Below are positions 34,161-43,249 of a stretch of 64,000 nucleotides of DNA, piece by piece. Numbering within the stretch: position 1 is the stretch's first letter; each line of letters begins with the position of its first letter. Source of the DNA: Streptomyces sp. TBY4 (GTDB lineage: Bacteria; Actinomycetota; Actinomycetes; Streptomycetales; Streptomycetaceae); assembly GCF_024213195.1 (NCBI RefSeq), contig NZ_JANAVF010000005.1:124001-188000 (forward strand), in the 5' to 3' direction. Position numbers and translations under genes: made by a program. The notes under the pieces were generated by a model. The model was not told where the DNA came from. It did not search any database and saw only the letters and a program-made list of their open reading frames with translations.

Positions 34161-35684
34161 GCCGCGCACCGCCGCCGCCGGGCCCGCGGCCGCCGCCCAC
34201 ACCTGCGGCAGCTCCCGCTCGCGGCGGTCGGCCAGGGCCTCCTCGCGGGCGTAGAGCACGCCCCAGGTGAAGGCCGACTCCCCCGCTCCCGAGGCCTGGA
34301 CCGCGATGGCGCGCAGGGCCTCCCGGGCGACGACCCCGTCCTGGTGGTCGCCGAGCAGGTTCTGGACCTCCTTCAGCGCCCGGGCCAGCCGGCGCGCGGG
34401 TTTGCCGAGGGCCGGGGCCGCCGCCTCGGCCGCGTACCGGGCGCGCTTCGCGGCCTTGCGGGCCTCGTGCAGGGCCAGGTCGCGGCCCTCGCCCGGGTCC
34501 ATGGACAGTGCGGCGGCGATCCGGCCGGCGAGGCGTTCGTAGTCCGCGAGGACCGCTGCGGGCAGGGCCGACGCGGCGGGCCGGGCGGCGGCCTTCAGCA
34601 GCGGCGGGTCGGCGAGCAGGGCGTCGAGGGAGTTCAGCAGGGCCACGTGGCGCCTGCTGTCGAGGGCGGCCAGGGCCGCGCGGCGGGCACCGGTGCGGCG
34701 GGCGACGTTCCAGATCTTGAGGCGGCCGCGGACCGGGCCCAGGACGAGGGTGCGCGGGAGCTCGTCGATCCGGGTCTGAATCCGCTCCAGCAGTACTTCC
34801 TGGTCGCGGTCGACGCCGAGCTCGGCGGCGAGCCGGCGCAGCTCCTCGCCGATCGGGCCGGTCTCGGCGGGGTCCAGGATCCGGCGGTAGGTCTTGAAGG
34901 CGCTGCGCAGCCGCCGGGTGGCGATCCTCATCTGGTGGACGGAGTCGGGCAGGCCCCGGCGGACGGCGGGGTCCTGGGCGACGAGCACGTCGCGCTGTTC
35001 GCGCAGGTACGCGAGCACGTGCGCGCCCACCGTGTCCCCGGCAAGGCCGGCGTCGGCGCCGGCCGTCCGGGCCGGGGGTTCCCCGCCGGTCTCGGTCAGC
35101 GCCCGGGCGAGCTTGGAGGGGGCGTCGCTGACCCGGAGTCCGGCCTTGCGGAAGGCCTTCTCGACGGCGTCGAGCAGCGCCGGGTCGGCGCCGTCGGCGA
35201 GCTCGACCTCCACCTCGGTCCAGGCGGCGGTGGCGTCCGCGCGCTCGGCCCGTACGGCGTCGGTGGACAGCTCCGCGAGGAGGCCGCCGTCGGCGTCGAG
35301 GAGGTGGCTGACCTTGCGCGAGGACAGGAGCCTGACCTGCGGTTCCAGCGGGGTGTCGCGGACCCGGGAGCGCAGCAGCGCGCTCAGCGCGTCCGGGACG
35401 GTGTCGCCGAGGGGGGCGGTGATCTCGTCGCGCACCCCGGGGGCGACGGGCAGTTTGAGGTGCCAGCCGGCGTCCTTGCCGCCGGTGCGGCGGCGCAGGG
35501 TGAGCCCGTCGGCGGCGAGCCGCTGGTCGGGGGTGTCGTAGTAGACGGCGTCGAGCTCGGCCGTGCCCTGGTCGGTGACGGCCGCGATGGCGGCCGTGCC
35601 CGTCAGATCGGGTACGCCGCGCCGCCCGGCCTTGGTGGTCCTGAACTCGAATTTGCGCTCGATCTCGCGCTTCGTGTCCGCCAT
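34158..35684 (-). CDS. CYTH and CHAD domain protein
   Basis: A 508-aa cytoplasmic protein. The CYTH domain (residues 1 to about 200) opens with REIERKFEF, the ExExK triphosphate/metal signature, and shows further charged pairs (LTLRRRTGG, WHLKLPV). The CHAD domain (about 215-500) is a conserved-His helical domain with VHQMRIATRRLRSAFKTYRR and LHEARKAAKRARYAAE. CHAD domains bind polyphosphate, and CYTH-CHAD fusions are thought to act on inorganic polyphosphate or related triphosphates; the substrate here is inferred. On the minus strand TACGTT lies 6 bases before the ATG at 35684, so the mRNA may be nearly leaderless. Confidence 0.9.
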   Translation of the reverse strand: MADTKREIERKFEFRTTKAGRRGVPDLTGTAAIAAVTDQGTAELDAVYYDTPDQRLAADGLTLRRRTGGKDAGWHLKLPVAPGVRDEITAPLGDTVPDALSALLRSRVRDTPLEPQVRLLSSRKVSHLLDADGGLLAELSTDAVRAERADATAAWTEVEVELADGADPALLDAVEKAFRKAGLRVSDAPSKLARALTETGGEPPARTAGADAGLAGDTVGAHVLAYLREQRDVLVAQDPAVRRGLPDSVHQMRIATRRLRSAFKTYRRILDPAETGPIGEELRRLAAELGVDRDQEVLLERIQTRIDELPRTLVLGPVRGRLKIWNVARRTGARRAALAALDSRRHVALLNSLDALLADPPLLKAAARPAASALPAAVLADYERLAGRIAAALSMDPGEGRDLALHEARKAAKRARYAAEAAAPALGKPARRLARALKEVQNLLGDHQDGVVAREALRAIAVQASGAGESAFTWGVLYAREEALADRRERELPQVWAAAAGPAAAVRG

Positions 35685-35810
35685 GGATCGAACGTAGTCC
35701 TGAACGGAACGCGGCGGGAAGGAAAACGGCGGGTGCGGCGCAAAACCTGCCCGGGAACCGACGGATCAGGCCGACTCCGGGCGGGACGCCGTCGGGCAGG
35801 ACGCCGTCGG

Positions 35811-37013
35811 TCAGGCCGACATCGGCCGCTGCACCCTGATCGACTGGAGCAGCCCGATGGCCACCCACACGGCGAACATCGAGGATCCTCCGTAGGAGAC
35901 GAACGGCAGCGGGAGCCCGGCCACGGGCATGATCCCGAGGGTCATGCCGATGTTCTCGAAGGACTGGAAGGCGAACCAGGCGATGATCCCGGCGCACACG
36001 ATCGTGCCGTACAGCTCGGTCGTCTCGCGGGCGATCACGCAGGCGCGCCACAGGATGACCCCGAGGAGCACCAGGATCAGCCCGGCTCCGACGAAGCCCA
36101 GCTCCTCCCCCGCCACGGTGAAGACGAAGTCGGTCTGCTGCTCCGGCACGAACTGGCCGGTGGTCTGCGAGCCCTTGAAGAGCCCGGAGCCGGTCAGGCC
36201 GCCGGAGCCGATGGCGATGCGCGCCTGGTTGGTGTTGTAGCCGACGCCGGCCGGGTCGAGCTCGGGGTTGGCGAAGGCCGCGAAGCGGTTGATCTGGTAC
36301 TCGTCGAGGATGCCGAGCTGCCAGATCAGGACGGCCCCGCCGACGCCCGAGCCGAGCAGGCCCAGCACCCACCGGTTGGAGGCGCCGGAGGCGAGCAGGA
36401 CGCCGAGCACGATGACGACCATGACCATGACGGAGCCGAGGTCGGGCATCAGCATGATGATGCCCATCGGGGCGGCGGCCAGGCAGAGCGCCTTGACGAC
36501 GGTGCGGTGGTCGGGATGGGCGAGGTCGCCCGCGTCGACGCGGGTGGCCAGCAGCATCGCCATCACCAGGATGATCGTGATCTTCACGAACTCGGAGGGC
36601 TGCAGCGAGAAGCCGCCGCCGACCACGATCCAGGCATGGGCGCCGTTGATGGTGGCGCCGAGCGGGGTGAGCACGGCGATGATCAGCACGAGGGAGAGCC
36701 CGTAGAGGACCGGCACGGCGCCGCGCAGGGTGCGGTGGCCGAGCCAGATGGTGCCGATCATCAGCACGAGGCCGATGCCGGTGTTGAGGGCGTGCCGGAA
36801 GAGGAAGTAGTACGGGTCCCCGTTGTTCAGCGAGGTCCGGTTCCGGGTCGCCGACCACACCAGCAGGGCGCCGATGAGGGAGAGGGCGAGCGCGGAGAGG
36901 AGTATCGGCCAGTCGAGCCGGCGCACCACGGAGTCGCGGGCGGTGAGTTTGGCCATCGCCCCCCGCTGCTCCGGCGCGTACCGGGCTACGGAGAATTTGT
37001 TGGCGGTCTGCAT
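35811..37013 (-). CDS. sfr: RodA/FtsW/SpoVE-family SEDS glycosyltransferase (Sfr)
   Basis: A 400-aa polytopic peptidoglycan polymerase, the RodA partner of PBP2. About ten membrane helices are visible. The SEDS signatures FSLQPSEFVKI (near residue 135), MPDLGSVMVM, the large extracellular loop with GSGGLTGSGLFKGSQT and PEQQTDFVFTVAGEELGF, and LPLPFVSYGGSSM at the C-terminus are all present. The ATG at 37013 follows GAGGA. It lies 22 bases after the pbp2 gene in the mreC-mreD-pbp2-sfr operon. In Streptomyces coelicolor this set works mainly in spore-wall synthesis. Confidence 0.95.
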   Translation of the reverse strand: MQTANKFSVARYAPEQRGAMAKLTARDSVVRRLDWPILLSALALSLIGALLVWSATRNRTSLNNGDPYYFLFRHALNTGIGLVLMIGTIWLGHRTLRGAVPVLYGLSLVLIIAVLTPLGATINGAHAWIVVGGGFSLQPSEFVKITIILVMAMLLATRVDAGDLAHPDHRTVVKALCLAAAPMGIIMLMPDLGSVMVMVVIVLGVLLASGASNRWVLGLLGSGVGGAVLIWQLGILDEYQINRFAAFANPELDPAGVGYNTNQARIAIGSGGLTGSGLFKGSQTTGQFVPEQQTDFVFTVAGEELGFVGAGLILVLLGVILWRACVIARETTELYGTIVCAGIIAWFAFQSFENIGMTLGIMPVAGLPLPFVSYGGSSMFAVWVAIGLLQSIRVQRPMSA

Positions 37014-37035
37014 GTCGGTCCTCGGTCCTCGGTAC

Positions 37036-39210
37036 TCAGTCGTGCTGCGCGGGGCGCTGGGCGGGCGGGCCGGCGAGCGGCGGTGCCAGTTCTTCCGGGG
37101 ACGGCGGGACGTACGGCCGGATCTCGGGGGAATCGATGCCGCCGTCGGGGCGGATCCTGGGCAGGTTCTTCTCCGGTCCCAGCAGGAGCGCCTTCTTCAC
37201 GTCCTGGTTGCCCGCCATGTCGAGGCCGTAGATGGCGTTGTAGATGTTGCGGACGGCGGGGCCGGAGGCTCCGGAGCCGGTGCCGCCCTGGGAGATGGTC
37301 ATGACGATGGTGAAGTCGTCGGTGTAGGTCGCCAGCCACGAGGTGGTCTGCTTGCCGTAGACCTGGGCGGTGCCGGTCTTGGCGCGCATCGGGATCTTGT
37401 CCAGCGGCCAGCCGCCGAAGCGCCAGGCGGCGGTGCCGCCGGGCTCGACGACCATCCGCAGGCCCTTGTCGAGGTCCTTGACGGTCTTGGCGTCGATCGG
37501 CAGCCGGCCGTGCGGCCTGGGCTTGATCATCTCGACGTGCTTGCCGTCGGCGCTGATCACGGCCCTGCCGACGGTGGGGTCGAAGAGGGTGCCGCCGTTG
37601 CTGATGGCGGCGTAGGCGGTGGCCATCTGGATGGGGGTGACGAGGACGTCGCCCTGGCCGATGGCGAAGTTGATGCTGTCGAACGCCTTGAGCTGGTTGC
37701 CCTCCAGGCAGCTCTCGAAGGCGATCTGCTCGACGTAGGTGCCGCCCTTCTTGCCCTGCTTGCACCAGGAGTCCTTGTTGGCCGCCCAGAAGCTCTTCTT
37801 CCAGCCCCGGTCGGGGATGCGGCCGGAGACCTCGTTCGGCAGGTCGATCCCGGTCTCGGAGCCGAGGCCGAACTCGCGGGCGGTGCGGTAGAACCAGTCG
37901 TGGGCGTTCTTGGGCTTCAGGCCGCCGTCGCGCTGCCACTCCTTGTGCCCGAGGGCGTAGAAGACGGTGTTGCAGGAGAACTTGAGGGCCTCGCCGAGGG
38001 TGATGGGGCCGTGGCCCTTGGACTCGAAGTTCGCGAAGCTCCGGTTGCCCATGCTGTACGAGGCGCTGCAGTTGTACTTCTCGTCGAAGGGGTACCCGGC
38101 GCGGACGGCCGCGCTCGCCGACACCACCTTGAAGATGGAGCCGGCCGGGGCCTGGCCCTGGATGGCCCGGTTGAGCAGCGGGTAGTTGGACTTCTCGTTG
38201 GTGAGGGCGGCGTAGTCCTTGGCGGCGATGCCGCCGACCCAGGCGTTGGGGTCGTAGTCGGGCTGGGAGGCCATCGCGACGACCCGGCCGGTCTTGGTCT
38301 CCATCACGACCACGGCGCCCGAATCGGCCTCGTACTTGCGGCCGGTGATCTTGTCGGTCTCCTGGCGGACCGTCTTCATGGCCTGCTGGAGCTCGTACTC
38401 GGCCACGGACTGGACCCGGGCGTCGATGCTGGTGACGAGGGTGGATCCGGGCACTCCCGGGTCGGACTCGGTCTGGTGCATGACCCGGCCGAGGTTGTCC
38501 ACCTCGTAGGAGGTCACCATCGCCTTGCCGCGCAGGTACTTGTCGTACGTGCGCTCGATCCCGGAGCGGCCGACCTGGTCGGAGCGCAGGTGCGGCGAGT
38601 CGGTGTCCTTGGCCTTCTGGATCTCCTCGTCGGTGACCGGCGAGAGGTAGCCGAGCACCTGGGAGGTGCGGGCCCCGCCGGGGGCCGGGTAGCGGCGGAC
38701 GGCGACGGGCTCGGCGGTGATCCCGGGGAACTCCTCGGGGCGCTCGCGCAGCTGCAGCGCCTGCTGCGTGGTGGCGTCGAGGGTGATGGGGATCGGCTGG
38801 TACGGGGAGCCGTTCCAGCAGGGCGCGGGGGTCTGGGAGTCGCAGAGGCGGACCTTCTCCATGACCTCCTTGGGGGTCATGTCCAGTACCCCGGCGAGCC
38901 GGGTCATGACGCCCTTGCCGCGGTCCTTCATCTTCATCAGCGCCGTGCGGCTGGTGGAGACGACCAGACGGGTCTCGTTGTCGGCGAGCGCGACGCCCCG
39001 GGCGTCGAGGATGGTCCCGCGCACGGCGGGCTGGACGACCCGCTGGACGTGGTTGCTCTTCGCCTCGTGGTAGTACTCCGCGCCGTTGCGGATCTGGAGG
39101 TACCAGAGGCGGCCGCCGAGGGTGAGGAACATCGAGCAGACGAGGACCTGGATGATCACGAGCCGGATCTGCACCCGGGAGGTACGGCCGGTCTCCGGAA
39201 TGTTGGTCAC
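37036..39210 (-). CDS. mrdA: Penicillin-binding protein 2 (class B transpeptidase)
   Basis: A 724-aa class B PBP that cross-links peptidoglycan with the RodA-like polymerase. One N-terminal membrane anchor (IRLVIIQVLVCSMFLTLGG), a pedestal domain (RGTILDARGVALADN), then the transpeptidase domain with the three catalytic motifs: SIFK near residue 356, SCN near 411 (in KFSCNTVF) and KTGTAQ near 610. The C-terminal Pro-rich tail is short. The GTG start follows GGAGG at 7 bases. It sits 13 bases after mreD and 22 before sfr. Confidence 0.95.
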   Translation of the reverse strand: MTNIPETGRTSRVQIRLVIIQVLVCSMFLTLGGRLWYLQIRNGAEYYHEAKSNHVQRVVQPAVRGTILDARGVALADNETRLVVSTSRTALMKMKDRGKGVMTRLAGVLDMTPKEVMEKVRLCDSQTPAPCWNGSPYQPIPITLDATTQQALQLRERPEEFPGITAEPVAVRRYPAPGGARTSQVLGYLSPVTDEEIQKAKDTDSPHLRSDQVGRSGIERTYDKYLRGKAMVTSYEVDNLGRVMHQTESDPGVPGSTLVTSIDARVQSVAEYELQQAMKTVRQETDKITGRKYEADSGAVVVMETKTGRVVAMASQPDYDPNAWVGGIAAKDYAALTNEKSNYPLLNRAIQGQAPAGSIFKVVSASAAVRAGYPFDEKYNCSASYSMGNRSFANFESKGHGPITLGEALKFSCNTVFYALGHKEWQRDGGLKPKNAHDWFYRTAREFGLGSETGIDLPNEVSGRIPDRGWKKSFWAANKDSWCKQGKKGGTYVEQIAFESCLEGNQLKAFDSINFAIGQGDVLVTPIQMATAYAAISNGGTLFDPTVGRAVISADGKHVEMIKPRPHGRLPIDAKTVKDLDKGLRMVVEPGGTAAWRFGGWPLDKIPMRAKTGTAQVYGKQTTSWLATYTDDFTIVMTISQGGTGSGASGPAVRNIYNAIYGLDMAGNQDVKKALLLGPEKNLPRIRPDGGIDSPEIRPYVPPSPEELAPPLAGPPAQRPAQHD

Positions 39211-39223
39211 GTGGACTCCTCCC

Positions 39224-39928
39224 TCACAGCTTCTTGACGCTCTTCACACCCTTGATTCCCTTGACGCCCTTTATCCGGCCGGCCCGGTTGGCCCGGCTGC
39301 GGGCCGTCTTCATCCGCAGGCCGCCGCGCTGGCTGCCGATCCGCAGCCCGGTGCCGCCGGCCAGCCAGCCGGAGGCGATGTCCTTGCCCGCGGGCGGGCC
39401 GCCGTTGGCCTCGACGGCCATCGGGTCGTTCTCCGCGCGGCGGGCCAGGGCCATGATGAACGGCACGGTGAAGGGGGCGAGCAGCAGGTCGTAGAGGACG
39501 GCGGTGAACAGCAGTCCGGTCAGCCCCACGTGGCGGGCTGCGGTGTCGCCGACCAGGGCGCCGACGCCCGCGTAGAGCAGGGTGGAGACGAAGGCGGCGC
39601 CGACCACGGTGAGCATGGGGCCCCAGGCGGAGCGGAACCGCCCGGTGTCGGGGCGAACCAGGCCCGCCACGTAGCCGATGACGCACAGCACGAGCGCGTA
39701 GCGGCCGGCGGCGTGGTCGGCGGGCGGGGCCAGGTCGGTGAGGAGGCCGGCCGCGAAGCCGATGAGGGCGCCGCTGACGCACCCGTACACGAGTGCGAGG
39801 GCGACGACCGTGAGCAGGACCAGGTCGGGGACGGCTCCGGGGAGTTGGAGGCGGCCCAGGATGGAGACCTGGACGACCAGGGCGACCACGACGAGGGTGC
39901 CCGAGAGCAGGATCCGGTTGAAGCGCAT
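39224..39928 (-). CDS. mreD: Rod shape-determining membrane protein MreD
   Basis: A 234-aa membrane protein with five or six helices (LLSGTLVVVALVVQVSILG, VPDLVLLTVVALALVYG, TALFTA-like later segments). Residues about 165-234 form a basic cytoplasmic tail ending in a Lys/Gly repeat (RIKGVKGIKGVKSVKK), longer than in MreD of rods and possibly a membrane or partner contact. ATG 39928 follows AGGAG. It lies 12 bases after mreC. Links MreB/MreC to the wall polymerase. Confidence 0.9.
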   Translation of the reverse strand: MRFNRILLSGTLVVVALVVQVSILGRLQLPGAVPDLVLLTVVALALVYGCVSGALIGFAAGLLTDLAPPADHAAGRYALVLCVIGYVAGLVRPDTGRFRSAWGPMLTVVGAAFVSTLLYAGVGALVGDTAARHVGLTGLLFTAVLYDLLLAPFTVPFIMALARRAENDPMAVEANGGPPAGKDIASGWLAGGTGLRIGSQRGGLRMKTARSRANRAGRIKGVKGIKGVKSVKKL

Positions 39929-39940
39929 GATGATCGGCTC

Positions 39941-40912
39941 CTAGTCCTCGGCCGGCTTGCCGGACGCGGACGCGGACGGCGACGGGGTGACCGTGACGGT
40001 GACCGTCGGGGTGGGCTTGGGCGCCTCGGGCTTGGGCGGCAGGACCGCGTCGCGCGGGTCCTCGCGCGGCGGCATGACCACGACGCCGACGATGTCCAGG
40101 CGGGAGAAGCCCACGAAGGGGCGCACCCACACGGTCCGGGTCAGGTCCCCGCGCGCGGGGTCCACCTTGATGACCTCGCCGATCGGGACGCCGGGCACGA
40201 AGGGCTTGTTGCCGCGCGAGCCGAAGGTGACGAGCCGGTCGCCGGTGCTGATCTTGGCCTTGCCGTTGAGCATCTGCACGGAGAGCTCCCGGTCGCCCTG
40301 ACCGGTGGCGAAGCCGAGTTCGCCGGTCTTCTCCAGGCGGGTGCCGACGGTGAAGTCGGGGTCGTTGGCGAGGACCACGGTGGCGGTGTCGGGGCCGACG
40401 GTGGCGACGCGGCCGACGAGACCGTCCCCGTTGAGGACGGTCATGTCGCGCTCGATGCCGTCCTTGCTGCCCGCGTCGATGGTGACGGTCCAGGAGAAGC
40501 CCTGGGCCGCTCCTATGGCGATGACCTCGGCGCCCTTGATCCCGTACTGGCCCGCGCCCGCCCGCTTGAGCATCTCGTCGAGCTCGCGGATCCGGCTGCG
40601 GGTCTGGTCGTCGCTGCCCAGCTTGGCCTTGAGCGCCGCGTTCTCGCGCTCCAGCGCCGCGATGCGGTTGTGCCGCTCGCCGGAGTCCCGTACCGCCCCT
40701 ATGGCGTTGGCGACCGGGTCGACCCCCTTCGCCACGCCCTTCTCGACCGGCCCGAAGACCGCTGCGGCGGCCTGTCGGGCACCGTCGACCGGAGACTCCT
40801 CGCCCGTCCTGATGTCCACCGTGATCAAAGCGAACGCGATGGCGATCAGAAGCACCAGGAGCAGCCGGCTTTCTCGTGTGTCCCTCACGTGCGGCGGCCG
40901 TGCCTTCCTCAT
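39941..40912 (-). CDS. mreC: Rod shape-determining protein MreC
   Basis: A 323-aa membrane-anchored scaffold. It has a short cytoplasmic start, one membrane helix (LLLVLLIAIAFALITV near residues 17-32), a coiled coil (HNRIAALERENAALKAKL), then the paired beta-barrel domain (GFSWTVTIDAGSKDGIERDM, LVGRVATVGPDTATVVLAND). A Pro/Thr/Ser-rich tail of about 45 residues follows. Start is uncertain: ATG 40912 has a weak site, whereas GTG 40888 (VRDTRESRLL) gives the more usual N-terminus. First gene of the mreC-mreD-pbp2-sfr operon, separated from mreB by a hairpin. Confidence 0.93.
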   Translation of the reverse strand: MRKARPPHVRDTRESRLLLVLLIAIAFALITVDIRTGEESPVDGARQAAAAVFGPVEKGVAKGVDPVANAIGAVRDSGERHNRIAALERENAALKAKLGSDDQTRSRIRELDEMLKRAGAGQYGIKGAEVIAIGAAQGFSWTVTIDAGSKDGIERDMTVLNGDGLVGRVATVGPDTATVVLANDPDFTVGTRLEKTGELGFATGQGDRELSVQMLNGKAKISTGDRLVTFGSRGNKPFVPGVPIGEVIKVDPARGDLTRTVWVRPFVGFSRLDIVGVVVMPPREDPRDAVLPPKPEAPKPTPTVTVTVTPSPSASASGKPAED

Positions 40913-40997
40913 AGATACCCATGCGCCAGGTCGTCAGAGACGGTCTGGCCGCTCCGGTGGAGCCGGGGCTCGCACCGGACCTTGCCTGTATATCAAC

Positions 40998-41037
40998 GAT
41001 CCGCCGTACGGGCCCGGTAGCACCCGTACGGCGGATC
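40998..41037 (-). terminator. Hairpin between mreB and mreC
   Basis: Perfect 15-bp inverted repeat (40998-41012 and 41023-41037), 32 bases past the mreB stop. It probably lets mreB be transcribed as a separate, more abundant message than the mreC operon. Confidence 0.78.
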
Positions 41038-41069
41038 ATTGGAGTTCCACCGCCGCGCGGCGGGCCGGG

Positions 41070-42089
41070 TCAGCGCCGCGGCTGGGCGTCCAGCACCTGC
41101 TGGAGCGCCTCGAACTCCTCCACGCACTTGCCGGATCCGAGCGCGACGGAGTCGAGCGGGTCCTCGGCGATGTGGATCGGCATGCCCGTCTCGCGGCGCA
41201 GCCGCTCGTCGAGGCCGCGCAGCAGGGCGCCGCCTCCGGTCAGCACGATGCCCCGGTCCATGATGTCGCCGGAGAGCTCCGGCGGGCACTTGTCGAGGGT
41301 GGTCTTGACGGCGTCGACGATGGCGTTGACCGGCTCCTCGATCGCCTTGCGCACCTCGGCGGCCGAGATCACGACGGTCTTGGGCAGGCCCGAGACCAGG
41401 TCGCGGCCGCGGATCTCGGTGTGCTCGTCCTTGTCGAGGTCGTAGGCCGAACCGATGGTGATCTTGATCTGCTCGGCGGTGCGCTCACCGAGGAGGAGCG
41501 AGTACTCCTTCTTGATGTGCTGGATGATCGCGTTGTCGAGCTCGTCGCCGGCCACCCGGATGGACTGTGCCGTGACGATTCCGCCGAGGGAGATGACGGC
41601 CACCTCGGTGGTGCCGCCGCCGATGTCCACGACCATGTTGCCGGTGGCCTCGTGGACGGGCAGGCCCGCGCCGATGGCGGCGGCCATCGGCTCCTCGATG
41701 ATGTGCACCTGGCGGGCACCGGCCTGCGTGGACGCCTCGATGACGGCGCGGCGCTCCACTCCCGTGATGCCGGAGGGTACGCAGACCACGACGCGCGGGC
41801 GGGCCAGGTAGCGGCGCTTGTGGATCTTGAGGATGAAGTACCGGAGCATCCGCTCGGTGATCTCGAAGTCGGCGATGACGCCGTCCTTGAGGGGCCGCAC
41901 GGCGACGATGTTGCCGGGCGTGCGCCCGATCATCTTCTTGGCTTCGGAGCCGACCGCCAGGATGCCACCGGTGTTCGTGTTGATGGCGACCACGGACGGC
42001 TCGTTCAGGACGATTCCCCGGCCCCTCACGTACACCAGCGTGTTGGCGGTCCCGAGGTCGATCGCCATGTCACGGCCGATGAACGACAT
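41070..42089 (-). CDS. mreB: Actin-like rod shape protein MreB
   Basis: A 339-aa actin-family ATPase that polymerises under the membrane. ATP-site motifs: [17 protein letters not shown] near residue 10, [16 protein letters not shown] near residue 160, and [18 protein letters not shown] near residue 285. I chose ATG 42089 ([11 protein letters not shown]), preceded by AAGGGG at 6 bases, rather than ATG 42110 or the open frame to 42347, which lack a ribosome-binding site. In Streptomyces MreB supports aerial mycelium and spore-wall integrity rather than vegetative shape. A second MreB-like gene lies at 44883. Confidence 0.97.
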   Translation of the reverse strand: MSFIGRDMAIDLGTANTLVYVRGRGIVLNEPSVVAINTNTGGILAVGSEAKKMIGRTPGNIVAVRPLKDGVIADFEITERMLRYFILKIHKRRYLARPRVVVCVPSGITGVERRAVIEASTQAGARQVHIIEEPMAAAIGAGLPVHEATGNMVVDIGGGTTEVAVISLGGIVTAQSIRVAGDELDNAIIQHIKKEYSLLLGERTAEQIKITIGSAYDLDKDEHTEIRGRDLVSGLPKTVVISAAEVRKAIEEPVNAIVDAVKTTLDKCPPELSGDIMDRGIVLTGGGALLRGLDERLRRETGMPIHIAEDPLDSVALGSGKCVEEFEALQQVLDAQPRR

Positions 42090-42312
42090 GTTGTTCCCCT
42101 TGTTCCCCATGAGGAGCGTCTGGCCTTCCAGTTGATAGCGGCTGCTGTCAGGTCGGCGAGGTGGGTGTGTGGGTGGAGGCCCCATCGTAGTGCCGCAAGT
42201 ACGGACATCGCGCGACGGGACTCCGGCAAGCCCGCCGGAACGGATACCCGCCCCCTTAGTGGTGACGTCGTGTCCTGTCCATGCGTTCCCGAATATGCCC
42301 GGTAATACCGGA

Positions 42313-42339
42313 GGGCGACCGAAATTACTTCGGTCGCCC
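42313..42339 (-). terminator. Intrinsic terminator after ndk
   Basis: 11-bp perfect stem (42313-42323 and 42329-42339), loop ATTAC, 47 bases beyond the ndk stop and upstream of mreB. Confidence 0.75.
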
Positions 42340-42385
42340 CAGGTCATGAGCGCTATTCGGCTGATGTTGCGTCAGAAAAGAGTGA

Positions 42386-42796
42386 TCACAGCGCCGGGAA
42401 GAACAGCTTCAGCTCCCGCTCCGCGGACTCCTCGGAGTCCGAGGCGTGGATCAGGTTCTCCCGGGTGACGGTACCGAAGTCACCCCGGATGGAGCCGGGC
42501 GCGGCGGCGATCGGGTCAGTGGGTCCGGCCAACTGGCGGACACCCTCGATCACGCGCTCCCCTTCGACGACCAGGGCCACGACCGGGCCGCTCGCCATGA
42601 AGCCCATGAGGGGCTCGTAGAAGACCTTGCCCTTGTGCTCGCCGTAGTGCGCCTCCAGGGTCTCCTGGTCCAGCGAGCGCAGCTCCAGTGCGGGAATGGT
42701 CCAGCCGGCCTTCCGCTCGATGCGGCCGACGATCTCGCCGATCAGGCCGCGACGGACGGCGTCGGGCTTGAGGAGGACGAGCGTGCGCTGGGTCAT
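42386..42796 (-). CDS. ndk: Nucleoside diphosphate kinase
   Basis: A 136-aa enzyme that moves the terminal phosphate of ATP to other NDPs via a phospho-His. It starts MTQRTLVLLKPDAVRRGL (ATG 42796 after AAGGAG), and the active-site loop is NLIHASDS near residue 117, where many homologues have HGSDS. Length is standard. It follows folC and DUF4233 on the same strand, with a 90-bp gap. Confidence 0.97.
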   Translation of the reverse strand: MTQRTLVLLKPDAVRRGLIGEIVGRIERKAGWTIPALELRSLDQETLEAHYGEHKGKVFYEPLMGFMASGPVVALVVEGERVIEGVRQLAGPTDPIAAAPGSIRGDFGTVTRENLIHASDSEESAERELKLFFPAL

Positions 42797-42886
42797 GTGG
42801 GTAACTCCTTGCGGCATACGGGTGCGGTCCGACGAGGCTACAGGGGCCCGGGGCCCCGCCGTACGGGGCCTCGGGCGGGCTGCGGC

Positions 42887-43246
42887 CTAGGCCTCGGTCG
42901 GGGCGGCGGCCTGGGCCTCCGCCTGGGCGGCCCACTGGGCCTTGATCACGTCGATGCGGCGGCCGTAGTGGATCGAGCACCACCACAGACCGGCGAACAC
43001 CACGCCCAGGATGAACATCATCGGGACGACGAAGCCGCTCAGCACGAGCCCGATCTGCAGGGCCCAGCCGATCTGCACGGCCCCGGGACGCGAGAGCATC
43101 CCGCACAGCAGGACCGACACCAGCATCGCGATCCCGCAGACCGTCCAGACGGTGACCTGGCTCAGATCGCCCTTCATCGCGACCAGCCCGGCGAAGCCGA
43201 TCACGAAGAACTCGGCGATCAGCGTCGAAGCACACAAGGTGCGCAT
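42887..43246 (-). CDS. DUF4233 small membrane protein
   Basis: A 119-aa integral membrane protein with about four hydrophobic segments (LIAEFFVIGFAGLVAM, VWTVCGIAMLVSVLLCGML, ALQIGLVLSGFVVPMMFILG) and an Ala/Gln-rich tail. Members of this actinobacterial family regularly lie between folC and ndk, as here; function is unknown. The ATG begins 3 bases after the folC stop, so it is cotranscribed with folC. Confidence 0.82.
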   Translation of the reverse strand: MRTLCASTLIAEFFVIGFAGLVAMKGDLSQVTVWTVCGIAMLVSVLLCGMLSRPGAVQIGWALQIGLVLSGFVVPMMFILGVVFAGLWWCSIHYGRRIDVIKAQWAAQAEAQAAAPTEA

Positions 43247-43249
43247 CCC

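Noticed and set aside
42090..42347. Longer mreB start (ATG 42110 or frame start 42347)
   Set aside because: AAGGGG precedes ATG 42089, which gives the normal MSFIG start; no ribosome-binding site for the others.
42445..42455. Defective ndk because the active-site loop reads HASDS
   Set aside because: The phospho-His is kept and the Gly-to-Ala change is mild; the rest of the protein is normal.
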